From assembly GCA_018241225.1 (NCBI GenBank), contig JAFEEG010000051.1:1-46903 (forward strand): 46,903 nucleotides of DNA. The letters run 5' to 3'. Each line of letters begins with the position of its first letter. The first letter of the stretch is position 1. The notes beneath the pieces were generated by a model. The model searched no databases. It was not told the origin of the DNA and worked only from the letters and a program-made list of their open reading frames with translations. A program made the translations under genes and the position numbers. This document shows, piece by piece, positions 16,562 through 24,140 of the stretch. The stretch comes from Pseudomonadota bacterium. GTDB taxonomy: Bacteria; Pseudomonadota; Gammaproteobacteria; Burkholderiales; Burkholderiaceae_C.

Positions 16562-17950
16562 ATGCATCTTCCTTCGCAGGGCGCCGAGCCGTCCACTTCT
16601 CCCGCCCCGTCGACCGACAAGCCCACACGCTCCTGGCGCCAGGCGCTGGCGGTGTATCTCGAGCCGGCCACGCTGCGCATGCTGGCCCTGGGTTTTTCGG
16701 CCGGGCTGCCGCTGTTGCTGGTGCTGGGCACGCTGAGCTTCCGCCTGCGCGAGGCGGGCATCGACCGCGCCGCCATCGGCTACCTCAGCTGGGTGGGCCT
16801 GGCCTACGCTTTCAAGTGGGTCTGGGCCCCGCTGGTGGACCGGATGCCCCTGCCACCGCTGACGCACTGGCTGGGCCGCCGCCGCGGCTGGCTGCTGCTG
16901 GCGCAGGCCATGGTCATCGCCGGGCTGGTGGGCATGGCCTTCAACGACCCGAGCGCCCAGCTCCCGCCGCTGGTGTGGTGTGCGCTGCTGGTGGCCTTCG
17001 GCTCGGCCACGCAGGACATTGCGCTGGACGCCTACCGCATCGAATCGGCCGCCACCGACAAGCAGGCGGCGCTGGCCGCCGCCTACCAGACCGGCTATCG
17101 CGTGGCCATGATCTGGGCCGGCGCCGGCGTGCTGTGGATCGCGGCGCGGGCCGAGGTGGCGGGCACCAGCGGCTACCAGAACGGCGCATGGCAGGCGGCC
17201 TACCTGGCAATGGCCGCCTCGATGCTGGTGGGCGTGCTCACCGTGCTGCTCTCGCCCGAGCCGCAGCGGCGCGAGCTGCCCGCCCCCCGCAATGCCGGCG
17301 AGTGGGTGCGCGACGTGCTCGTCGAGCCCTTTGCAGACTTCATCCGGCGCTACCGCTGGCAGGCCGCGCTCATCCTGTCGCTCATTGCCGTCTACCGCAT
17401 CAGCGACGTGGTGATGGGCATCATGGCCAACCCCTTCTACGTGGACATGGGCTACACGAAGGACGAGGTGGCCTCGGTCAGCAAGGTCTTCGGCGTGATC
17501 ATGACGCTGGTGGGCGCCTTCGTGGGCGGCGTGCTGTCGGCGCGCTTCGGCGTGGCCCGCATCCTGATGCTCGGCGCGGTGCTCAGTGCCGCCAGCAATT
17601 TGCTGTTTGCCTGGCTGGCCGGACACGGACACGACCTGTACGCGCTGATCGCGGTGGTCTCGGCCGACAACCTGGCCGGCGGCATTGCCTCGGCCGCCTT
17701 CATCGGCTACCTGTCGAGCCTGACGAACGTCAACTACTCGGCCACGCAGTACGCGCTGTTCAGCTCGATGATGCTGCTGCTGCCCAAGTTCATCGCCGGC
17801 TTCTCGGGCGAGTTCGTCGACCACTTCGGCTACGCCACCTTCTTCACCGCCACCGCTGCGCTGGGCTTGCCGGTGGTGGTGCTGGTGGCGCTGGCCTTGC
17901 GCAGCGCCAGCCGGCCCAGGGCATTGCCCGAAGCGCAGCCGCTGCGCTAG
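16562..17950 (+). CDS. ampG: AmpG-like MFS permease (muropeptide transporter family)
   Basis: A 462-residue major facilitator protein of the AmpG/SLC33 branch. Family blocks include LRMLALGFSAGLPLLLVLGTL, IGYLSWVGLAYAFKWVWAPLVDR, FGSATQDIALDAYRIE and LSSLTNVNYSATQYALFSS. AmpG imports GlcNAc-anhydro-muropeptides for wall recycling and feeds the AmpR/AmpC response; that role is inferred from family. Twelve or more hydrophobic segments are visible. ATG 16562 is the only start in reach, with AAGGAGAG at 16536-16543 unusually far upstream (18 nt). Downstream lies a ketosynthase pair with which no functional link is evident. Confidence 0.85.
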   Translation: MHLPSQGAEPSTSPAPSTDKPTRSWRQALAVYLEPATLRMLALGFSAGLPLLLVLGTLSFRLREAGIDRAAIGYLSWVGLAYAFKWVWAPLVDRMPLPPLTHWLGRRRGWLLLAQAMVIAGLVGMAFNDPSAQLPPLVWCALLVAFGSATQDIALDAYRIESAATDKQAALAAAYQTGYRVAMIWAGAGVLWIAARAEVAGTSGYQNGAWQAAYLAMAASMLVGVLTVLLSPEPQRRELPAPRNAGEWVRDVLVEPFADFIRRYRWQAALILSLIAVYRISDVVMGIMANPFYVDMGYTKDEVASVSKVFGVIMTLVGAFVGGVLSARFGVARILMLGAVLSAASNLLFAWLAGHGHDLYALIAVVSADNLAGGIASAAFIGYLSSLTNVNYSATQYALFSSMMLLLPKFIAGFSGEFVDHFGYATFFTATAALGLPVVVLVALALRSASRPRALPEAQPLR

Positions 17951-18002
17951 GGCCGGCCAGCTGTTACAAACACCGGTTTCGTTCACCCACCGCTTGCATC
18001 CA

Positions 18003-19211
18003 GTGCCTTCTTCCATCCCTCCCCTTCGCATCAGCGCCTACACCGCCACCACGGCTGTGGGCGTCGGCAAGACGGCCCTGGCCGATGCCCTGCAATCCGC
18101 CCGCAGCGGCCTGCGCGCCAACGATTTCGGCGCCAACCCGCTGCCCACCTACATCGGCCGGGTCGAAGGCCTGGAAGCGCTCGCGCTGCCGCACGAGCTG
18201 GCCAGCTGGGACTGCCGCAACAACCGCCTGGCCTGGCTCGGCCTGCAGGCCGACGGCTTCATGTCCGCCGCGACGGCAGCGCGTGAGCGCTATGGCGCCA
18301 GCCGCGTTGCGCTGGTGCTGGGCACCTCGACCTCGGCCATCGGCGAGACCGAGGAGGCCTACACCCAGGTCGATGCGGACGGCCGCTTCCAGCCCGAACA
18401 GCGTCGCCCGCTGGTGCACACGCCGCACTCGCTGGGCATGTTCGTGCAGCAGGCGCTGGGCCTCGAAGGCCCGTGCGAAACGATTTCCACCGCCTGCTCG
18501 TCCAGCGCCAAGGCCTTTGCCTCGGCCGAGCGGCTGATCCGCCTGGGCCTAGCCGACGCGGCGGTGGTGGGCGGGGTCGACACGCTGTGCGGCAGTGTGC
18601 TGTTCGGCTTCAACTCGCTCGAACTGGTGTCGCCCGCACCCTGCCGTCCCTTCGACGCGCAGCGCGACGGCATCAGCCTGGGCGAAGCCGCAGGCTATGC
18701 ACTGGTCGAGCGCGCCGATGCGGGCAATGGCGCAGCGCCGCTGTTGCTGCTGGGCTATGGCGAGGCCAGCGACGCACACCACATGTCGACACCCCACCCG
18801 CAAGGTCTGGGCGCCGAGCGCGCGCTGGACGATGCGCTGGCCCGTGCGGGCCTGTCCACCGACGTCATCGACTACATCAACCTGCATGGCACGGCCAGCA
18901 GCAAGAACGACGAAGTCGAGGCCGCCCTGGTGGCCCGGCGCTTTCCGGCCGGCACGCATGCCAGCTCGACCAAGGGCTTCACCGGCCACACGCTCGGCGC
19001 CGCCGGCATCGTCGAGGCCGTGATCAGCCTGCTGGCCCTAGAAAACGGCTGGATGCCCGGCACCATCAACAGCAGCACGCTCGATGCGGACTGCGGACCG
19101 CAGATCCGCCTGAAGGGTGCGCGCGGCGAGGTGCGCTATGCGCTCTCCAATTCCTTCGGCTTTGGCGGCAACAACTGCGCCCTGATCTTCGGCAAGGGAG
19201 CCGCAGCATGA
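18003..19211 (+). CDS. Beta-ketoacyl-ACP synthase family protein (KS-alpha-like, aryl-polyene type)
   Basis: A roughly 402-residue thiolase-fold condensing enzyme with an intact Cys-His-His set: Cys165 in TACSSSAK, His295 in INLHGTASS and His329 in KGFTGHTLGAAG, with Lys324. It resembles the FabF-like ketosynthases of aryl polyene gene clusters more than housekeeping FabF. It would elongate an acyl chain on ACP by decarboxylative condensation. The start is uncertain: GTG 18003 or TTG 17994, neither with a good ribosome site. The downstream gene overlaps by four bases (ATGA) and encodes the partner subunit. Confidence 0.82.
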   Translation: MPSSIPPLRISAYTATTAVGVGKTALADALQSARSGLRANDFGANPLPTYIGRVEGLEALALPHELASWDCRNNRLAWLGLQADGFMSAATAARERYGASRVALVLGTSTSAIGETEEAYTQVDADGRFQPEQRRPLVHTPHSLGMFVQQALGLEGPCETISTACSSSAKAFASAERLIRLGLADAAVVGGVDTLCGSVLFGFNSLELVSPAPCRPFDAQRDGISLGEAAGYALVERADAGNGAAPLLLLGYGEASDAHHMSTPHPQGLGAERALDDALARAGLSTDVIDYINLHGTASSKNDEVEAALVARRFPAGTHASSTKGFTGHTLGAAGIVEAVISLLALENGWMPGTINSSTLDADCGPQIRLKGARGEVRYALSNSFGFGGNNCALIFGKGAAA

Positions 19212-20014
19212 GTTCGTCCACCCCCACCCTCTACATCGAAGGCCCGGCCCTGTGGGCACCCACGCTCCCGGGCTGGGACATCGCGCGCGCGACGCTGCGC
19301 GGCGAAGGCGCGCCGACCGATCCGCCGGCAAAGCGGCCGGCACCGCAGGTGCTGGCCCCGGCCGAGCGCCGTCGCGCGCCCGACTCGGTGGCCATTGCCC
19401 TGGAAGTGGCGGCAGCCGCGGTGGCCGCCGCCGGCCGGCAGGCCGCGGACCTGCCGTGCGTCTTTGCATCGGCGCATGGCGACCTGGCCATCAACGACTA
19501 CATGTGCGCCACACTGGCCAGCGAGCCAACGCTGCTGTCGCCCACCAAGTTCCACAACTCGGTGCACAACGCGGCGGTGGGCTACTGGACCATCGGCACG
19601 GGTTGCATGGCGTCGAGCAACTCGGTGGCTTCCTTCGACGCCACCTTTGCCGCCGGCCTGCTGGAGGCCGCCGCACAGTGCGCCTGCGACCATCAAGCGG
19701 TGCTGCTCACCGGCTTCGACGTGCAGGCCGTGGGCCCGCTGGCATCGGCGGTTCGCAGCGAAGGCATGCTGGCCGCGGCCATGGTGATTGCGCCCGAGCG
19801 CAGCGAGCGCGCGGTGGCCGCCTTCGAATGGTCGCTGGCCACCGGCCCTGCGCAGCCGATCGCCCTGCAATCCGAGGCAGCGCGCGCGCTCAAGGGCAAT
19901 GCCCTGGCCGACGCCCTGCCGCTGTACGAAGCCCTGGCACGCGGCGGCGAGGCGCAACTTGCACTGCCGCTGTCCGCGCGCCTGGCTCTGCGCTTGACGC
20001 TTCGACCGCTCTGA
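19208..20014 (+). CDS. Beta-ketoacyl synthase chain-length-factor-like protein
   Basis: A 268-residue protein matching the N-terminal-ketosynthase-like family (Ketoacyl-synt_2) that accompanies aryl-polyene ketosynthases. Visible blocks are VFASAHGDLAINDYMC, SPTKFHNSVHNAAVGYWTIG and GCMASSNSVASFDATFAAGL. It is shorter than a full ketosynthase and the usual C-terminal histidine motifs are not visible, so it is probably a non-catalytic partner that shapes product length. Start ATG 19208 overlaps the upstream stop, indicating coupled translation. No ACP, dehydratase, ketoreductase or acyltransferase genes of such a cluster lie in the window. Confidence 0.78.
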   Translation: MSSSTPTLYIEGPALWAPTLPGWDIARATLRGEGAPTDPPAKRPAPQVLAPAERRRAPDSVAIALEVAAAAVAAAGRQAADLPCVFASAHGDLAINDYMCATLASEPTLLSPTKFHNSVHNAAVGYWTIGTGCMASSNSVASFDATFAAGLLEAAAQCACDHQAVLLTGFDVQAVGPLASAVRSEGMLAAAMVIAPERSERAVAAFEWSLATGPAQPIALQSEAARALKGNALADALPLYEALARGGEAQLALPLSARLALRLTLRPL

Positions 20015-20069
20015 CCCGCACGAGGGGCCGGCACAACGCCGTGTCCCGCGAATGACGGACGCTGCTTCC

Positions 20070-20084
20070 TTTACCCAACTTTAC
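20070..20084 (+). promoter_or_regulatory. CpxR-like binding box (reverse complement GTAAA-N5-GTAAA)
   Basis: TTTAC occurs at 20070-20074 and again at 20080-20084, exactly 10 bp apart. On the minus strand this reads GTAAA-N5-GTAAA, the consensus of the OmpR-family regulator CpxR in enterobacteria. The box lies 37 bp before the response-regulator start at 20121, which suggests autoregulation. Binding by this particular regulator is inference. Confidence 0.5.
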
Positions 20085-20120
20085 AAAGCATTCAACCCTG
20101 CTTGCCGGGGAAGCGCGAGC

Positions 20121-20849
20121 ATGCCGAAGATGAGTACCCCCCAGCTCCTGATGATCGAAGACGACCTGCGCCTGGCGCAGATGGTCAGCGAATACCTCAC
20201 CCAGTCCGGCATGGCCGTGACGCACGCGGGCGACGGAGCCGGCGGCATGGCCGCGCTGCAGGACAAGACGCCTGACCTGGTCATCCTCGACCTGATGCTG
20301 CCCGACACCGACGGGCTGGAGGTCTGCCGCCGCATCCGCTCCCTGCCCGGAGCGCTGGCCAAGGTGCCGGTGCTGATGCTTACCGCCAAGGGCGATCCGA
20401 TGGATCGCATCATCGGCCTGGAAATCGGCGCCGACGACTACCTGCCAAAGCCTTTCGAGCCGCGCGAATTGCTGGCGCGCATCCGCGCGGTGCTGCGCCG
20501 GCGCGGCGACGGCGCCCCGACGAGTGCCGCGCCCACCAGCGAAGTCATGCGCTTCGGCTCGCTGGAAATCGACCGCAACGCGCGCAGCGTGACGGTCAAC
20601 GGCAGCGAGGCCGACCTGACCTCCTACCAGTTCGACCTGCTCGTGGCCATGGCCGAGCGGGCCGGCCGGGTGCTCACGCGCGACCAGATCATGGAAGCGG
20701 TGCGTGGGCGCGAGCTGGAAGCCTTCGACCGCTCCATCGACGTGCACATGGGCCGCATCCGCGCAGCCATCGAGGCTGACGTGAAGAACCCCAAGCGCAT
20801 CCTGACGGTGCGCGGCGTGGGCTACGTGTTCGCCAAGCAGCAGGACTGA
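20121..20849 (+). CDS. OmpR/PhoB family response regulator (RstA/CpxR-like)
   Basis: A 242-residue two-domain regulator. The receiver domain has the acidic pair IEDD (13-16), phospho-acceptor Asp57 in VILDLMLPDTDG, the conserved Thr in LMLTAKGD and Lys in LPKPFEPREL. A winged-helix DNA-binding domain follows (VLTRDQIMEAVRG, RSIDVHMGRIRAAIE, ILTVRGVGYVF). ATG 20121 is chosen for the GGGGAAG-type site upstream; ATG 20130 and ATG 20052 are alternatives. The cognate kinase begins 36 bp downstream. The resemblance is to the RstA/CpxR group, but the stimulus is unknown. Confidence 0.92.
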   Translation: MPKMSTPQLLMIEDDLRLAQMVSEYLTQSGMAVTHAGDGAGGMAALQDKTPDLVILDLMLPDTDGLEVCRRIRSLPGALAKVPVLMLTAKGDPMDRIIGLEIGADDYLPKPFEPRELLARIRAVLRRRGDGAPTSAAPTSEVMRFGSLEIDRNARSVTVNGSEADLTSYQFDLLVAMAERAGRVLTRDQIMEAVRGRELEAFDRSIDVHMGRIRAAIEADVKNPKRILTVRGVGYVFAKQQD

Positions 20850-20885
20850 CGCCTGCGACGACAGACCGCCACGAAAGCACTGCCG

Positions 20886-22088
20886 ATGGCCAAGCTCTTC
20901 AATCCCTATTCGCGCCACCTGTACGTTCGCATCTGGCTGGCGGTGGTCGGCGGCGTGATCGTGCTGACCTTTGCCGCCAGCTGGCTGCTGCGCCTGGCCA
21001 TCGAGAACGAGCGTGACCGCGTCTCGCAGATCCCGCGGGTCGTCACCGTCACCGACGAGCAGGACAAGGTGATCGGCGGCGGCTCGGCCATGCGCGTGCC
21101 CGGCGCCAAGATCCTGTTCGACATCTCGCTGGAAGACGGGCGCAAGTTCACGCTCGAGATGGCGCGGCGCGAAGACACGCCCGGCCCCGACGGCAAGCGC
21201 CCGCCTCCGCCGTGGTGGCGCACGCCCTATGGCCCCGGCTGGTTGATTCCGCTGGTGGGCATGGCGGTGGCCCTGGGCGTCTACCCGATCGTGCGGCGCC
21301 TGACCAAGCGACTGGAGGCGCTGCAGCGCAGCGTGCAGCGCTGGGGCGAGGGTGACCTGTCGGCCCGCGCGGCTCAGGATGGAGACGACGAGGTGGCCGA
21401 CCTGGCTGCCCGCTTCAACGAATCGGCCGCGCGCATCGAGACGCTGGTGCGCTCGCACAAGTCGCTGCTGGCCAATGCCAGCCACGAGCTGCGCTCGCCG
21501 CTCACCCGCATCCGCATGGCGCTGGAGCTGATGGGCGAACACCCCAGCGCGGTCACGCGCGCCGAGATCTCGCGCAACATCGCCGAGCTGGATCAGCTCA
21601 TCGACGAGATCCTGCTGGCCAGCCGCCTGGACGCCCGCGAGGCCGAAATGGGCACCGTCGAAAGCGTCGAACTGGTGGGCCTGGCCGCCGAGGAATGCGC
21701 GCGCACCGATGCCGAGCTGGACGTGCCCGAGGGCACCAACACCGACGCCCTCACGGTGCGCGGCGTGCCGCGCCTGCTGCGGCGCGCCATCCGCAACCTG
21801 CTGGAGAACGCGCGCCGCTACGGCGCCGGCGAAGTCAGCCTGCAGCTGCAGGCCGACGGGCCGCAAGCCAAGCTGGTGGTCAGCGACCGCGGGCCGGGCG
21901 TGCCGCCGGCGCTGCGCGAGCGCATCTTCGAGCCCTTCTACCGCCTGCCCGGCGCCAGCGAGCGCGAAGGCGGTGTCGGCCTGGGGCTGGCGCTGGTGAA
22001 ATCCATTGCCGAGCGCCACGGCGGCAGCGTGCGCTGCGAGGCGCGGGCCGGCGGCGGCGCCAGTTTCGTCATCACGCTGCCGCGCTGA
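20886..22088 (+). CDS. Sensor histidine kinase (RstB/CpxA-like), partner of the upstream regulator
   Basis: A 400-residue membrane kinase. TM1 (about 14-38), a short periplasmic sensor of roughly 80 residues ending in a proline run (RPPPP), TM2 (about 117-135), HAMP with RWGEGDLSAR, then the H-box with phospho-acceptor His200 in NASHELRSPLTR. The ATPase domain has the N-box RNLLENARRYG, G1 DRGPGVP, F-box FEPFYR and G2 GVGLGLALV. All key residues are present. The small sensor domain and layout resemble RstB and CpxA, but the ligand cannot be told. Confidence 0.93.
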   Translation: MAKLFNPYSRHLYVRIWLAVVGGVIVLTFAASWLLRLAIENERDRVSQIPRVVTVTDEQDKVIGGGSAMRVPGAKILFDISLEDGRKFTLEMARREDTPGPDGKRPPPPWWRTPYGPGWLIPLVGMAVALGVYPIVRRLTKRLEALQRSVQRWGEGDLSARAAQDGDDEVADLAARFNESAARIETLVRSHKSLLANASHELRSPLTRIRMALELMGEHPSAVTRAEISRNIAELDQLIDEILLASRLDAREAEMGTVESVELVGLAAEECARTDAELDVPEGTNTDALTVRGVPRLLRRAIRNLLENARRYGAGEVSLQLQADGPQAKLVVSDRGPGVPPALRERIFEPFYRLPGASEREGGVGLGLALVKSIAERHGGSVRCEARAGGGASFVITLPR

Positions 22089-22134
22089 GCGCCGCTGGCG
22101 CGGCGCCGTTCAGGAAGCGGTGGGGCGGCATCCC

Positions 22135-22140
22135 TAGAAT
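22135..22140 (+). promoter_or_regulatory. Possible -10 element of the O-antigen-ligase-like gene
   Basis: TAGAAT at 22135-22140 lies 9 bp before the ATG at 22149, which would give a very short or leaderless transcript. TAGAAT-type boxes a few bases before ATG are common in this family (recalled). No convincing -35 is present at 17 bp. Confidence 0.35.
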
Positions 22141-22148
22141 CGCGCCCC

Positions 22149-23432
22149 ATGTTCCGTACTCGTCTCGCGCGCCATGCAGCCGCCTTCTGGGGTTTCGTGG
22201 TCTACATGCCGGTGGGCGTCAACTACGCCGCCTTCCTGTTTCTCATGATCGCCATGGCGGTGGGCGGCGACTGGCGCGAGCGGGTTGCCAGGGTGCGCAA
22301 CCACCCGCTGTTCTGGCCCATCATGATCTACCTGGGCTGGACCTTCATCGTTCTGGCCTTTCGGCCGCACTACAAGGAAACCGGGCTGGACCTGTTCCAC
22401 GGCTTGCGCATCGGCATCACCATGCTGCTGGCCCTGGCCCTGTCGCGCGAGGAGTGCGTCTGGTCCTTGCGGGCCTTCCTGCTGGTCTCGGTCATCAACC
22501 TTGGGCTGATCCTGCTGCACAACCTGGGCCTGCTGCCCGATGCGCAGATCTGGCGTGCGGTCGTCAGCGTGCAGGGCAACAAGTCCATCAACGATGCCCT
22601 GCAGTTCGCCACCATCGGCGCGGCTGCCGCCGTGCTGGGCATTGCGCACCTGAGCGAGGCACGGCGCTGGCACTGGGCGGGCCCCGCCTTTGCGGTGACC
22701 TTGCTCATGGCCATCGTGGTGAGCCTGGCGCTGCCTTCGCGCACCTCGCTGCTGGCCATGCTGGTGTGCATCTTCGCTGCCTGTTTCCACCAGTACCGCA
22801 GCCACCGCCGCGGGCTGGCGGCATCGCTGACCGTGGCGCTGGTCATTGCAGCGCTGGGCGTCTGGCAGATGCCGCAATCCATCAAGAACAAGTTCGAGCT
22901 AGGCGTGCAGGAGCTGGAGCAGGCGCAGGCGGGGGTGGAGTCGGACGCGAGCTGGGTGACGCGCTACTACATGTACAAGCTGACCGGCGAGATGATGCTG
23001 GACGCCCCGGTCACGGGCCTTGGCATCGGTGCCTGGACCAGCGAATGGAAGAAGCGCGCGCCCAAGGTGCTCGACTACAAGAACATGCCGCACAACGACT
23101 ACCTGTGGATGGGCTCGCAGGCCGGGGTCACGGGGCTGGTCACCCTGCTGGCGATCATCGTGGGGGGCGTGTGGGTCTGCTGGCGGCGCGCGGACCTCAC
23201 GGGGCGCATCGGCTTCGTGGCGATGCTGACGATGCTGATTGCAGCCAGCCTCAACTCGGCCATGCGCGACGCGCAGATCGGCCTGAGCCTGTTGTGGATC
23301 ACCTTCCTGTGCATGCGCCTAGCGCAGGAAGAAGGCAGCCCGTGGCGCGGCGTGCTACCGCCGCGCCTTGCAGGCATCTTGCAAAGCGGTACGCCGGCTA
23401 GTGGTGCCCCGCAGCGACCTCACCCGCTTTGA
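22149..23432 (+). CDS. O-antigen ligase / Wzy-like polytopic membrane protein
   Basis: A 427-residue protein with about ten to twelve hydrophobic segments and a large hydrophilic loop before the last helices (about 245-315). That loop holds WVTRYYMYKLTGEMMLDAPV, GLGIGAWTSEWKKRAP and MPHNDYLWMGSQAGV, typical of the Wzy_C/WaaL domain that transfers polysaccharide to lipid A core or polymerises it. The His-Asn-Asp-Tyr stretch is the usual functional site. The final residues (GAPQRPHPL) are encoded by the left copy of the 36-bp direct repeat, so the C-terminus is set by the repeat. Isolated from other LPS genes here. Confidence 0.8.
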   Translation: MFRTRLARHAAAFWGFVVYMPVGVNYAAFLFLMIAMAVGGDWRERVARVRNHPLFWPIMIYLGWTFIVLAFRPHYKETGLDLFHGLRIGITMLLALALSREECVWSLRAFLLVSVINLGLILLHNLGLLPDAQIWRAVVSVQGNKSINDALQFATIGAAAAVLGIAHLSEARRWHWAGPAFAVTLLMAIVVSLALPSRTSLLAMLVCIFAACFHQYRSHRRGLAASLTVALVIAALGVWQMPQSIKNKFELGVQELEQAQAGVESDASWVTRYYMYKLTGEMMLDAPVTGLGIGAWTSEWKKRAPKVLDYKNMPHNDYLWMGSQAGVTGLVTLLAIIVGGVWVCWRRADLTGRIGFVAMLTMLIAASLNSAMRDAQIGLSLLWITFLCMRLAQEEGSPWRGVLPPRLAGILQSGTPASGAPQRPHPL

Positions 23433-23434
23433 GG
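23399..23434. repeat. Left 36-bp direct repeat flanking the TA remnant (attL-like)
   Basis: This sequence is identical in 35 of 36 bases to 24142-24177. Read on the minus strand it encodes LKAGEVAAGHH plus a TAG stop, the same peptide that ends the intact zinc-finger gene at 24141. It is therefore a duplicated gene 3' end, not a random repeat. The O-antigen-ligase-like frame ends inside it (TGA 23430-23432). Confidence 0.9.
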
Positions 23435-23505
23435 TTCGCGCCGCTTTCTTCCTTCTCCTGCGCGCTTGTCCTATCATGGGGCAGCCTCTGGCTGCAGGAA
23501 GGAAC

Positions 23506-23781
23506 ATGAAGCCGTCTGAGATCCTGGACTCGCATCGCGCCTTGATTCGACAAGTAGTCGAGTCGCACCGCGCACGCAATGCCCAAGTATTCGGTTCCGT
23601 CCTACATGGCCAGGAATCTAGACATCCTGATTGACCCAACGCCGGAAACGACGCTGTTGATGTGGCCGCAATTCAGGTCGAACTTGAACGCCTGCTGGGC
23701 GTCAGCGTCGACGTCCTGACGCCCAAGGCCTTGCCCGAAACGTGCCGAAGCAAGGTGCTGTCCGAGGCTGTTCCGGTATGA
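23506..23781 (+). pseudogene. Decayed MntA-type minimal nucleotidyltransferase (antitoxin)
   Basis: ATG 23506 has a good AGGAAGGA site and starts MKPSEILDSHRALIRQVVES, then ARNAQVFGSVLHG, the GS motif of minimal nucleotidyltransferases. The frame then breaks: bases that would hold the first catalytic Asp after the GS motif are missing, and reading resumes in another frame as LDILIDPTPETTLL. A second shift near 23657 gives DVAAIQVELERLLG, then VDVLTPKALPETC and a TGA at 23779-23781. MntA antitoxins AMPylate HEPN toxins; this copy has lost its frame and probably its active site. Base composition is lower in GC than its neighbours, suggesting transfer. Confidence 0.8.
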
Positions 23782-24134
23782 GCGGGGCAGTGCGTGTACC
23801 CGACTACTAGACCACATTCTGCGAGCCATCGTATTGGCCGGCATACGGCTGGTCTGGGCGAGGCGGGATTCATGCGCAGCGAATTGGTGCACGACGCCGT
23901 TCTGCGCAACATCGAGATCATTGGCGAAGCGTCGAACAGCATACTGCGTGCCGACGCCGAATTTGCCTCGAGAAATGGGAGCATCCCTGGCAAGTCATGT
24001 ACACCATGCGCAATCGAATCTCGCATGGCTACGACCAGGTAGATCTGGAAATCGTGTGAAAGACGATCCAAGCCGACCTCCCACATCTCTATGCGCAGAT
24101 CCGGAGTCTGCGCCTCAACTTGCAGGGGACCTGA
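23778..24134 (+). pseudogene. Decayed HepT-type HEPN (DUF86) RNase toxin
   Basis: The ATG at 23778 overlaps the antitoxin stop (ATGA), the usual MNT-HEPN order. Reading across frames gives VPDY | LDHILRAI | RIGRHTAGLGEAGFMRSELV...NIEIIGEASNSILRAD | WQVMYTMRNRISHGYDQVDL, then a stop and KTIQADLPHLYAQIRSLR. The lesions are single-base losses near 23809, 23832 and 23989 and a Trp-to-stop TGA at 24057-24059. The catalytic HEPN motif R-x4-H (RNRISH) is still legible. Several independent lesions argue for real decay rather than one sequencing error. Confidence 0.8.
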
Positions 24135-24140
24135 AGCCTC

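Noticed and set aside
19890..22019. 709-codon minus-strand frame opposite the two-component genes
   Set aside because: The plus-strand regulator and kinase have all catalytic motifs; the antisense frame reflects codon bias only.
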